Assembly (NCBI GenBank): GCA_031291305.1
Contig: JARLJH010000067.1
Coordinates: 1-64,000, forward strand
DNA length: 64,000 nt
Direction: 5' to 3'
Source: Rhodoferax sp.
GTDB taxonomy: Bacteria > Pseudomonadota > Gammaproteobacteria > Burkholderiales > Burkholderiaceae_C
In this document: piece by piece, positions 23,653 to 31,503 of the stretch
Layout of the letters: each line of letters starts with the position of its first letter
Numbering within the stretch: the first letter of the stretch is position 1
Notes under the pieces: model-generated
The model's input: only the letters and a program-made list of their open reading frames with translations
Databases searched by the model: none
What the model was told of the DNA's origin: nothing
Made by a program: the position numbers and the translations under genes

Positions 23653-25575
23653 CTAAGAACTCTTTCGTACCCTCAAATACCACTCGCACAACAAGCGGAC
23701 CTGTTTGGTGGTGTAACCCTTGGTCACCATGCGGGTGACAAAATCTTCGTGCTTGCGAGCCTCGTCGGCACTGGATTTGGCGTTGAAGCTGATCACGGGC
23801 AGCAACTCTTCGGTGTTGGAAAACATCTTCTTCTCGATCACCAGGCGCAACTTTTCGTAGCTCGTCCAGCTGGGGTTGTTCCCCTGGTTGTTGGCCCGTG
23901 CCCGCAGCACAAAGTTGACGATTTCGTTGCGGAAATCTTTCGGGTTGGCAATACCCGCAGGCTTTTCTATTTTTTCCAACTCGCTATTGAGCGCCACGCG
24001 GTCAAAGACTTCGCCGGTATCGGTGTCACGGTACTCGTTGTCCTGGATCCAATAGTCAGCGTAAGTGACGTAGCGGTCAAAGATGTTCTGTCCGTACTCG
24101 CTGTAACTTTCCAGGTAGGCGGTCTGGATTTCCTTGCCGATGAATTCCGCATAGCGCGGCGCCAGGTACTCTTTGACAAATCCCGTGTACTTGGTTTCCA
24201 GCTCGGGGGGAAACTGCTCGCGCTCAATCTGCTGCTCCAGCACATACATCAGATGCACCGGGTTGGCCGCCACCTCTGCGCTGTCAAAGTTGAATACTTT
24301 TGACAGAATTTTGAACGCAAAGCGCGTCGAGACCCCGCTCATGCCTTCGTCCACACCGGCGTAATCACGGTATTCCTGGTAGCTCTTGGCGCGCGGGTCG
24401 GTGTCCTTCAGGCTTTCGCCGTCGTACACCTGCATTTTGCTCATCAAGCTGGAGTTTTCGGGCTCCTTGAGTCGCGTCAGAATGGAAAACTGGCTCATCA
24501 TTTTCAAGGTGCCGGGTGCACATTTGGCCGTACCCAGGGACGATTCCCGGATGAGCTTCTCGTAAATCTTCGTCTCTTCGCTGACCCGCAGGCAATAGGG
24601 GATCTTGACGATGTAGATGCGGTCCAGAAAAGCTTCGTTGTTTTTGTTATTGCGAAAGGTCTTCCATTCGCTCTCGTTGCTGTGCGCCAGCACGATCCCG
24701 TCAAAAGGAATGGCGCCAAAGCCTTCGGTGCCTTTGTAATTGCCCTCCTGAGTGGCGGTCAGCAAAGGATGCAGCACTTTGATGGGTGCCTTGAACATTT
24801 CGACAAACTCCAGCAAACCCTGATTGGCCAGACACAAGCCGCCCGAATAGCTGTAGGCATCGGTGTCGTCCTGTGCAAAGCTCTCCAACTTGCGAATGTC
24901 CACTTTGCCCACCAGGGAGCTGATGTCCTGATTGTTTTCGTCACCCGGTTCGGTCTTGGCAACACCGACTTGCTTCAAGACGCTCGGGTAACGCTTGACA
25001 ACCCTGAACTTGCGTATATCGCCGCCATATTCATCGAGTCGCTTGACTGCCCAAGGAGACAGGATGCGTTGCAGGTATCGTTGGGGAATGCCGAAGTTTT
25101 CCTGCAAAATCGCGCCGTCCTCCAACGGGTCAAAAAGGCCCAACGGCGTTTCGTTGACCGGCGAGCCTTTGAGGGCATAAAAAGGTACCTGTTGAATCAG
25201 GTGTTTGAGCCGCTCGGCAATGGAACTTTTGCCGCCGCCAACCGGCCCCAGCAAATACAGGATCTGTTTGCGCTCTTCCAGCCCCTGAGCGGCATGGCGA
25301 AAGAAACTCACGACCTGTTCTATGGCATCTTCCATGCCATAGAACTCAGAAAACGCTGGATAGCGCTTAATGACTTTGTTGGCAAACAGACGTGACAAGC
25401 GCGGGTCATTTCGCGTGTCCAGCAATTCGGGTTCACCGATGGCTGCCAGCATGCGTTCAGCCGCTGTGGCGTAGGCCATGGGCTGGCGTTTGCACTCTGC
25501 CAAGTACTCATCAATGCTCAATTCTTCTTCGCGACTACGCGTATAACGCGCGACAAAGTTGCCAATAGCGTCCAT
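23653..25575 (-). CDS. prkA: PrkA-type serine protein kinase (YeaG)
   Basis: 640-residue AAA-linked Ser/Thr kinase, the normal length of the family. The N-terminal AAA part has Walker A LLGPVGGGKSSIAERLKHLI near residue 110, and the C-terminal kinase-like PrkA domain contains YAGVDEGMSGVSTRFAFKIL. The start MDAIGNFVARYTRSREEELS follows a strong AGGAGG site. First gene of prkA-yeaH-spoVR; in Escherichia coli this group is induced by starvation and stationary phase. I see no distinct operator upstream. Confidence 0.95.
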   Translation of the reverse strand: MDAIGNFVARYTRSREEELSIDEYLAECKRQPMAYATAAERMLAAIGEPELLDTRNDPRLSRLFANKVIKRYPAFSEFYGMEDAIEQVVSFFRHAAQGLEERKQILYLLGPVGGGKSSIAERLKHLIQQVPFYALKGSPVNETPLGLFDPLEDGAILQENFGIPQRYLQRILSPWAVKRLDEYGGDIRKFRVVKRYPSVLKQVGVAKTEPGDENNQDISSLVGKVDIRKLESFAQDDTDAYSYSGGLCLANQGLLEFVEMFKAPIKVLHPLLTATQEGNYKGTEGFGAIPFDGIVLAHSNESEWKTFRNNKNNEAFLDRIYIVKIPYCLRVSEETKIYEKLIRESSLGTAKCAPGTLKMMSQFSILTRLKEPENSSLMSKMQVYDGESLKDTDPRAKSYQEYRDYAGVDEGMSGVSTRFAFKILSKVFNFDSAEVAANPVHLMYVLEQQIEREQFPPELETKYTGFVKEYLAPRYAEFIGKEIQTAYLESYSEYGQNIFDRYVTYADYWIQDNEYRDTDTGEVFDRVALNSELEKIEKPAGIANPKDFRNEIVNFVLRARANNQGNNPSWTSYEKLRLVIEKKMFSNTEELLPVISFNAKSSADEARKHEDFVTRMVTKGYTTKQVRLLCEWYLRVRKSS

Positions 25576-25664
25576 AACACCTCCTGTTTCAAATCGTCAG
25601 CACCTGCTGGTGCGGCAAGGTTGACCAAGGTTTGTTTCAAATGCTGTCAGCAAGTTCATTTAAT

Positions 25665-26804
25665 TCATCGTATGGAGCGATAAGGCCCCGTTCGGCAGCG
25701 CTTGCTCAACACTAGTTGCCACAATTGCCCCTGGCGTGAGCGAAAAAAACCTGCACAACACATCAGGTAGTAATGCCACATTCTGTAGAACCGATCACCG
25801 TACTTGGGTTTCAAAGTGTCCCACGCGATGTCAAAGTTGCGCCACCACGACATCAGGGTTCGGTCGTAGTCTGTACCGAAATTGTGCCAATCCTCAATCA
25901 GAAAGTGGTTCTCCAAAGCAGAGGTGAGTTCTCTGGCAGAAGGCAATTTCCCATTTGGGAAGATGTATTTGTCGATCCATTTGTCCGTCTGCCCCTGCGT
26001 GGCATGGCTGCCGATGGTGTGCAACAGAAAAAGACCGTCATCCTTGATGGCATGGCCGACGGCCATGAAGAAGTCTGGATAGTTCTTGGGCCCCACATGT
26101 TCGAACATGCCGACAGATACAACCTTGTCAAAATGCCCTTCGATAGCGCGGTAATCTTTCAATTCAATGGTGACGGGCAAGCCCTTGCAAATGTCGCTGG
26201 CTTTGGCCTGTTGTTCGACCGAAACAGTGATTCCTGTCACTTGAACACCATAGTTTTCAGCAGCATGGCGCGCCAGTCCGCCCCACCCACAGCCGATGTC
26301 AAGAAGGCTCTCATCGGCACGCAATTCGAGTTTTCGACAAATCATGTCCAGTTTGTCGAGTTGCGCCTTTGCTAAATCGTCAGCATGTGCCCAATAAGCA
26401 CAGGAATAGGTCATGGAAGGGTCCAGCATGGCTTCAAAGACATCGTTTCCGATGTCATAGTGTTGCTTTCCGACCTGAAAGGCGCGACCGTTACTCTGAA
26501 GGTTGAACAGTCTGTGTCGTGCGACTTCAAACATTAGCCGCGCGCGCCCAGCCCCGACCACTCGGGTGTCAGCGTCAACGCGCATCAGTCGCGTGAACAA
26601 CTCGTCAAGTCTTTGGCAACTCCACTGCCCATTGATATAGGCTTCGCCAAAACCCAAAGAACCTCGGGACAGAATCTGGGTGAAAACCCTCTCGTCATGA
26701 ACCTGAATATCCCAGGGATTTGGACCGTTGAAGGCAATACCCGCCTCCGCAGCCAACTCAGCGAGCATGGCCGGTGGCGAGATGGGGTAGGTTCCGAGTT
26801 GCAA
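25665..26804 (-). CDS. cfa: Cyclopropane-fatty-acyl-phospholipid synthase
   Basis: 379-residue SAM-dependent enzyme that adds a methylene bridge to unsaturated acyl chains of membrane phospholipids. The N-terminal lipid-binding part contains IQVHDERVFTQILSRGSLGF; the methyltransferase motif I is LLDIGCGWGGLARHAAENYG; EHVGPKNYPDFF and the tyrosine-rich end MWHYYLMCCAGFFRSRQGQL are typical. The start at 26804 has no good ribosome site; an ATG 12 codons later is possible, but the alignment with known Cfa starts favours the longer form. Usually stationary-phase induced, which suits its place beside the prkA operon. The C-terminal dozen residues diverge from the family. Confidence 0.92.
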   Translation of the reverse strand: MQLGTYPISPPAMLAELAAEAGIAFNGPNPWDIQVHDERVFTQILSRGSLGFGEAYINGQWSCQRLDELFTRLMRVDADTRVVGAGRARLMFEVARHRLFNLQSNGRAFQVGKQHYDIGNDVFEAMLDPSMTYSCAYWAHADDLAKAQLDKLDMICRKLELRADESLLDIGCGWGGLARHAAENYGVQVTGITVSVEQQAKASDICKGLPVTIELKDYRAIEGHFDKVVSVGMFEHVGPKNYPDFFMAVGHAIKDDGLFLLHTIGSHATQGQTDKWIDKYIFPNGKLPSARELTSALENHFLIEDWHNFGTDYDRTLMSWWRNFDIAWDTLKPKYGDRFYRMWHYYLMCCAGFFRSRQGQLWQLVLSKRCRTGPYRSIR

Positions 26805-27142
26805 TTGGTCGCTCTTTTGCTATACCTTCAATTTTCGAAAAAACCGAATGCCTTTACCTCGAATATTCTGAGACCTTTGGTAAATTTCTCATTTCTACAT
26901 TCGGGAAAGTGACAATATGTTTGTGGTTATTTGGCACAAGATCAGACCCCTTCTATTGGTGCCAACATCAATTTGAGCAGTGTGCCGATTTCAGATTGAT
27001 CGACTCATTCCCGAATGAATTGATCTGGTCAGTCGACATCGACGCAATTGGCCTCGGATGGCAAAAATCTATGCCGTAGCTAAATTCCAGAGTTCCAAAT
27101 GCTGTCTTAAACGGCCGTGCCGTCGCATTGCGGCGTGGCGCG

Positions 27143-27309
27143 TGCCGATCGGCAATGTACCAGGCCAAGGCGAGCGGGCGTATCGCTCTGCGGTTTTTTT
27201 GACCCACAGATGCAGGCCATCGTCACGGTGCGCATCGCTGGAGAATGGGCTGCGCGAGGCGATGCAACAGGGCGAATTCCGGCTGCACTACCTGCCGCAG
27301 ATGGAGGAT
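27143..27309 (+). pseudogene. Remnant of a GGDEF-EAL protein, frameshifted
   Basis: Reading across frames, the stretch spells the end of a GGDEF domain (AMYQAKASGRIALRFF), the usual linker FDPQMQAIVTVR, and the start of an EAL domain (LENGLREAMQQGEFRLHYLP). A run of seven T at 27194-27200 shifts the frame after RFF, and a second shift occurs near 27239 before LENGL. The rest of both domains is missing. This is a fragment of a c-di-GMP-turnover gene. The AT-rich flanks (26805-27142 and 27310-27452) contain nothing else I can support. Confidence 0.75.
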
Positions 27310-27452
27310 GACCGATCTTGATACGTCAACATTGAGGATCTTTGAGCAAACAATATGTCCGATTCCGGACAGACAGATGGTCTACTTGGCCAATAAAGTG
27401 ACGCCAAATTCGAGGTCCAGTATCACGCTCGTTCGAGCGAGGCTGGTCCTCG

Positions 27453-28013
27453 ATGTCAATTCGGAGCGCCCATATGGCTGGAATTCATGTCAGCGTGCCG
27501 ACCTTGCAGACGATATTGACGTCCTGCAAACACACCATCCTGCAAGTGGAGAACAATTGCGCCAACGCGGAATTGGTCAGGCAATTCATCGCCCTACACA
27601 GTGACATCAAGTTAGTCACGTCGATAAATGGTCTGCATGGTTACGAGATGGCCCAATCGCTGCAGCCTGACATGATTCTGCTGGACATGAGAGTATCCTG
27701 CGCGAATGGACTGGATGTTTTTGCTCTCCTGCGTGAGGATGTGCTGACAGCGCACATTCCCGTGATCATCCTGTCGTCCAATGCGTTTCTGGGCGAAGGC
27801 AAAAAGTGTCTGGACGCGGGCGCCTTTGGCTATCTGACCAAACCCTACAAACTTAAAGATCTGATGGAGGTCATTGTGGTTGCCTTGCGACATGCGAAAG
27901 CGCATCGCTCAGTAGCAGAGATTGCATTCACACCTGCCGCAATGACAGTTGTCGAACAATGCCTCTCTAGGCAGCCACCGTCGTTGGGAGAAGGCGGTCA
28001 TATTCATCTTTGA
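27453..28013 (+). CDS. Stand-alone response-regulator receiver protein, possibly truncated
   Basis: 186 residues. A receiver domain spans about residues 27-145, with phosphoacceptor Asp78 (MILLDMRV), conserved Ser/Thr position (IILSSN) and Lys130 (YLTKPYK). The usual acidic pair is altered: QVENN has Glu33-Asn34 where Glu-Asp is normal, which may weaken Mg binding. No output domain follows. No ribosome site precedes the start, and an ATG at 27474 is an alternative. Next to a decayed GGDEF-EAL gene, it may be the surviving receiver of a larger hybrid protein. Its 3' end overlaps the convergent Crp/Fnr gene by 47 bp. Confidence 0.6.
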   Translation: MSIRSAHMAGIHVSVPTLQTILTSCKHTILQVENNCANAELVRQFIALHSDIKLVTSINGLHGYEMAQSLQPDMILLDMRVSCANGLDVFALLREDVLTAHIPVIILSSNAFLGEGKKCLDAGAFGYLTKPYKLKDLMEVIVVALRHAKAHRSVAEIAFTPAAMTVVEQCLSRQPPSLGEGGHIHL

Positions 28014-28686
28014 CCACGGCATAACATTCGCACACCCGTTGCTCCAACCCCAGGCGGTCCAGCACCTTGATACGCCCTCGCGAATACTGAATGAGGCCTG
28101 CATCCTGCAACTTGAGGGCACATTCGGTTACACCTTGTCGGCGTACCCCGAGCATGTTAGCAATCAATTCCTGCGTCATGACCAGCTCGTTGCCTGGCAG
28201 TCGATCCAGACTGAGAAGTAGCCAGCGACAAAGCTGTTGATCCAGAGAGTGATGTCGGTTGCACACTGCTGTTTGCGCCATTTGCGTGATCAACGCCTGG
28301 GTATAACGCAGCAGCAGATGTGTCACCGGGCCAAAGAGGTCAAAGTCTTTCTTCATGATTTGCGCTTTGAGCCTGTAAGACCCGCCAGCGCTTTGGACCA
28401 CCGCTGTGCTGGGAGTCGAATTGCCACCCATGAACAGTGAAATGCCGACGACGCCCTCTAGGCCGACGACTGCAATCTCTGCCGCATCCCCGTTCTTCAT
28501 GACGTAGAGCAGAGACACAATGCCTGAGGTTGGGAAATAAACATACTTCTCGACGGCGCCTGCCTCATACAGAACCTTGCCCAACGGCAACTCGAACCAC
28601 TCCAGATCTGGACGCCAGCGCGCCAGAATTTCATCTGGCAGGGCGGCCAGGAGTCGGTTCAACTTTGGGGAGTGTGAAATGGTCAT
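27967..28686 (-). CDS. Crp/Fnr-family transcriptional regulator
   Basis: 239 residues from ATG 28686 (MTISHSPKLNRLLAALP); an in-frame ATG 11 codons upstream is possible. Sensor beta-roll with LPLGKVLYEAGAVEKYVYFP and GIVSLLYVMKNGDAAEIAVV, and a C-terminal winged helix containing MTQELIANMLGVRRQGVTEC. It belongs to the branch with the FPTSGIVSLLY motif, common in betaproteobacteria and often involved in light or stress responses. It lacks Fnr-type cysteines. Its 3' end overlaps the receiver gene on the other strand. Confidence 0.82.
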   Translation of the reverse strand: MTISHSPKLNRLLAALPDEILARWRPDLEWFELPLGKVLYEAGAVEKYVYFPTSGIVSLLYVMKNGDAAEIAVVGLEGVVGISLFMGGNSTPSTAVVQSAGGSYRLKAQIMKKDFDLFGPVTHLLLRYTQALITQMAQTAVCNRHHSLDQQLCRWLLLSLDRLPGNELVMTQELIANMLGVRRQGVTECALKLQDAGLIQYSRGRIKVLDRLGLEQRVCECYAVVKDEYDRLLPTTVAA

Positions 28687-29065
28687 CTCGAGCGATCCAT
28701 GTGGGGAGTGACAAGGCATTGACGATCGAGCCTCAACAAACCATGGAGCCTTGATCCATCTTGTCCAGTGATGAATCTAAGGCTGCGAGATTGCCTTGTC
28801 TGTGCGTTGGCAAACACACTTGAAAATGTCAAGGCCATAAGGATCAAACCGGACTGGGTCTGTCCCATACTGCGATTCGCGGTCACATATTGCTTCAAGC
28901 GGACGAGGTCATAGTCCGGGTCAATGTCAGGTCTACGGCGACCAGTTCAGGTCGTTGACAGTCAGCTGTCAGCCTTTTTTGACATTCCTCAGAGGGACAT
29001 CCACCTTAAAAAATGTTGTCAACTGAACAAGCCCAGTCTTGCTACAGCCGTGAACGGGATGCCCG
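28687..29065. other. Intergenic region with a small hairpin
   Basis: About 380 bp between the Crp/Fnr start and the ZIP gene. TGACAG (28956-28961) and CTGTCA (28966-28971) form a short stem followed by GCCTTTTTT, terminator-like on the plus strand, though no plus-strand gene ends nearby. Nothing else recognised. Confidence 0.35.
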
Positions 29066-29785
29066 CTAACTCCCAGCCAGCTGAATACTCCAAAACGTCA
29101 AGAACCCGCCAAACAGCACCAGCGTTGAGATCGGTTTTTCTTCCACCTCGTGGGCTTCCATGAGTAGTTCTTCGGTCACCAGATAAAGCAATGCCGCCGC
29201 ACTGAAAGCCAGCGTGCCGCCAATCACCGCGTGCGACGCTCCAGCGAGCAAGAAGTTACCCAGTACAGCGAAGCACAGCACAGTGAGTCCCAGCGCGCCA
29301 GAAATGCCCACAATGCGCCAACCGGCTGTCGCGCTGGAGGTGAGCGCCAAGCCCAGAAATAGCAATTCCACCGACAGGCCCAGTGCCAGGATGGTGCCGG
29401 TTTCACCACCAGCGGCAAAACCCGCGCCAATGATGAAGCCATCGGTGGCCACGTCGATGAAGGTCGCCAGCAGCAAGCCCGTGCTCAGCCCCTTGGCGGC
29501 GCCGGAGAGGCTGGCGGCGTGTTCCATGCGCATGGTCCACAACTTCAAGGCGTACATGAACAGGCTGCCCAGCGCAAACGAGCCCACCAGTACCAGGTCG
29601 GGGGCATGTTCGCGGCTGATCTCTGGCAAGAGTTCTACCGCCAGCGCGGCCAGCACGACGCCAGCTGCAAAGTGTTGAATCAGGCTGCGCGTGCTATGGC
29701 TCGGTGTCCAGAACGCGGCCAGAATGCCGCCGGCGAGGGCAATCAGGGCCGGAATGCCCATGATCAGGAATTGATGTGTGTTCAT
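29066..29785 (-). CDS. ZIP-family divalent metal transporter
   Basis: 239-residue inner-membrane protein with about seven to eight helices. Conserved ZIP residues occur in QHFAAGVVLAALAVELLPEI (His/Glu in one helix) and in TFIDVATDGFIIGAGFAAGG and SVELLFLGLAL (metal-coordinating positions, with Asp replacing the commoner His). It would move Zn(II), Fe(II) or Mn(II) into the cytoplasm; the substrate cannot be read from sequence. It lies 49 bp after the zinc-ribbon gene at the end of a five-gene run with a membrane reductase, cytochrome b and multihaem cytochrome, which suggests coupled metal reduction and uptake. Confidence 0.85.
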   Translation of the reverse strand: MNTHQFLIMGIPALIALAGGILAAFWTPSHSTRSLIQHFAAGVVLAALAVELLPEISREHAPDLVLVGSFALGSLFMYALKLWTMRMEHAASLSGAAKGLSTGLLLATFIDVATDGFIIGAGFAAGGETGTILALGLSVELLFLGLALTSSATAGWRIVGISGALGLTVLCFAVLGNFLLAGASHAVIGGTLAFSAAALLYLVTEELLMEAHEVEEKPISTLVLFGGFLTFWSIQLAGS

Positions 29786-29834
29786 TGAGTGTCAGATGGA
29801 GCAATAAATGGGAGAGTGTGCCGCCGAGCCAAGC

Positions 29835-30134
29835 TCAGTCAAACAATTCTTTCCAGATGGATTTCTTTTGACGGTAGCCACCATGGTGGCTGTCATGATG
29901 ATTATCTCGGTAGCCGTAAGGCTGGGCGTCATAGGGCTGCTGCATGGGGCGTTGCACGGGTTGAGTCACCGCAGGCGCAACCGCCGGTGCGGCTTCACGC
30001 ACGCTGCGCTCGATGATCTTGTCGAGTTCACCACGGTCCAGCCAGACGCCACGGCACTGCGGGCAATAGTCGATTTCGATGTTCAAACGCTCGGTCATGA
30101 GCAGGTCTACCGTGGTGCAGGTTGGGCATTTCAT
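29835..30134 (-). CDS. TFIIB-type zinc-ribbon protein with His-rich tail
   Basis: 99 residues from ATG 30134, which follows AAAGGAA by four bases; a longer frame overlapping the cytochrome gene is rejected. MKCPTC...YCPQCRGVWLDRGELDKIIE is a zf-TFIIB ribbon with two CxxC pairs. An Ala/Pro/Gln linker leads to a His/Tyr-rich segment (RDNHHDSHHGGYRQ) and a conserved-looking end KSIWKELFD. Proteins of this type often accompany membrane or metal systems, but the function is unknown. It sits between the octahaem cytochrome (35 bp) and ZIP genes; the His-rich tail echoes that of the cytochrome. Confidence 0.8.
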   Translation of the reverse strand: MKCPTCTTVDLLMTERLNIEIDYCPQCRGVWLDRGELDKIIERSVREAAPAVAPAVTQPVQRPMQQPYDAQPYGYRDNHHDSHHGGYRQKKSIWKELFD

Positions 30135-30169
30135 AAGTTTCCTTTGTGGTTTGTCGGGGGAATGTCGGG

Positions 30170-30928
30170 TCAATCGTCGTCGTCGTGCCCACCGTGCTCG
30201 CCACCGCCATGGCGCTCGCGTGAGCCTTCATGGCCGCCCTCGCCGCCATGTTCATTGGCGCTGCGGTGGCATTCCACACAGTTCTCGAACCGGCTGATGC
30301 CTTCTTTGATGTGTTTGCGCCGAATGTTGTCCGGCGTGTGTTCGTGGCAGCCGTAACAGGTGGAGCGGCTGTAGTCGTTGCGCACGTGGCAAGTCGCGCA
30401 GCTGGCGTTGTGGTCGCGGTCCAGCACAAAGAACTTGTCATGGTCAAAGGTGGCTGGTGTCCACTGGGTCTGCGTGTGGCATTGCAGGCAGTTGCCGGTG
30501 ACCTGTTTGTGCAACTCATCGGTGGGGGCTTTGTGGCAGGACTGGCATTGCTCACGTGTGGTTTGTTTGAGCAGGCTGTGGTCAAACTGGCGCTGGCGGG
30601 CAAAACGCTTTACCCCGGCGTGGTCGCTGTGGCAGGCCACGCAGTCCTGGCTGATCAGCTCCTGGTGAAACGCGGTGCGGGTGCGCGGCTTGGGAATGAC
30701 AGCGCCCGTGGTGGTCAGGCGGCCGATGTCCGCGGGTTTGTGGCAACTGGCGCACTTTTCAGAATTGGCGCCGGTCAAGGCCGAATGGCAGGCAAAACAA
30801 TCCCCTTCCAGCGCTTTGTGACCAGGTATCAATGGCCCCGGACCCACCATCAAGTTGGGGTAAACGAAGACCAGTACCGCAAGGATGGCCAGATTCACGG
30901 CCAGAAGGATTTTGACGAGTTTGCTCAT
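30170..30928 (-). CDS. Membrane-anchored octahaem cytochrome c with His-rich tail
   Basis: 252 residues. An N-terminal signal-anchor (KLVKILLAVNLAILAVLVFV) is followed by a periplasmic domain with eight CxxCH motifs: CFACH, CASCH, CVACH, CQSCH, CLQCH, CATCH, CYGCH and CVECH. Extra histidines such as FDHDKFFVLDRDH could be distal ligands, as in class III / c7-type cytochromes. The last 27 residues are Gly/His/Asp/Glu-rich and end HDDDD, a plausible metal-binding tail. The start at 30928 overlaps the cytochrome b stop by 4 bp (ATGA). It would receive electrons from the cytochrome b and pass them to a periplasmic acceptor, unidentified. Confidence 0.88.
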   Translation of the reverse strand: MSKLVKILLAVNLAILAVLVFVYPNLMVGPGPLIPGHKALEGDCFACHSALTGANSEKCASCHKPADIGRLTTTGAVIPKPRTRTAFHQELISQDCVACHSDHAGVKRFARQRQFDHSLLKQTTREQCQSCHKAPTDELHKQVTGNCLQCHTQTQWTPATFDHDKFFVLDRDHNASCATCHVRNDYSRSTCYGCHEHTPDNIRRKHIKEGISRFENCVECHRSANEHGGEGGHEGSRERHGGGEHGGHDDDD

Positions 30929-31503
30929 ACCCAACCCCAGAACAGAAACACGCTGATGACGTGGCCCAGGGCGAGCACCGCAAACACGATAAAGATGGGG
31001 ATGTGCACCTTGCGCCACTGCGTCATGAGGTGCAGCGCTACGGCGTCCCAGAACACGGCTTGCTCCACCTCGGGCTTGGACAGGCCCCGGAGCTGAAACT
31101 GGTCGCGCTGACCTTTCACATGCTCACGCGCTTGTTTGAGCAGCAACCTGCCCACCAGACCGCTGACCACATTGATGCTCATGGCCACGACGGCCAGCCA
31201 CGGCAGGATGGCGTTGAAGTGCACACCCGCGTGAATCAGGATCATCAGCGAACCCAGCCAGGCGGTGAACTCGTGCAGCTTCAGCAGGGTGACCGGGTTG
31301 CCCGAAGTGACCAATTTGCGCTTGCGCAGCGAGTAATAAAACGAGCTGATGATCAGCAAGGTGCCCAGAAAGCCCAGGTAACGTCCTACCCACACCAGGT
31401 TCAAGCGGTGCAGCACGTAATCTCCGCTGAAGGTCGCGGCCGCCAGAACACCCAGCAACAGGCTGAACGGCAAGATATGGTCACGCCAGAGGGATTGGTT
31501 CAT
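30925..31503 (-). CDS. Membrane cytochrome b (ferric-reductase-like)
   Basis: 192 residues with about five hydrophobic segments. Histidines suited to haem b ligation occur in LLKLHEFTAWLGSLMILIHA, VHFNAILPW, VALHLMTQW and VHIPIFIVFAVLALGHVIS. The layout resembles four-helix di-haem b proteins and the ferric-reductase-like transmembrane domain. It starts directly after the reductase stop (no gap) and overlaps the octahaem cytochrome by 4 bp, so the three are surely co-translated. It should conduct electrons across the membrane from the cytoplasmic-side reductase to the periplasmic cytochrome. Confidence 0.82.
   Translation of the reverse strand: MNQSLWRDHILPFSLLLGVLAAATFSGDYVLHRLNLVWVGRYLGFLGTLLIISSFYYSLRKRKLVTSGNPVTLLKLHEFTAWLGSLMILIHAGVHFNAILPWLAVVAMSINVVSGLVGRLLLKQAREHVKGQRDQFQLRGLSKPEVEQAVFWDAVALHLMTQWRKVHIPIFIVFAVLALGHVISVFLFWGWV

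Noticed and set aside
23428..24303. Plus-strand frame of 291 codons opposite yeaH/prkA
   Set aside because: Overlaps two conserved genes on the other strand and has no family features.
27058..27321. Intact small plus-strand gene of 87 codons
   Set aside because: Only its last third resembles a protein family (start of an EAL domain) and it is out of frame with the preceding GGDEF remnant; no ribosome site.
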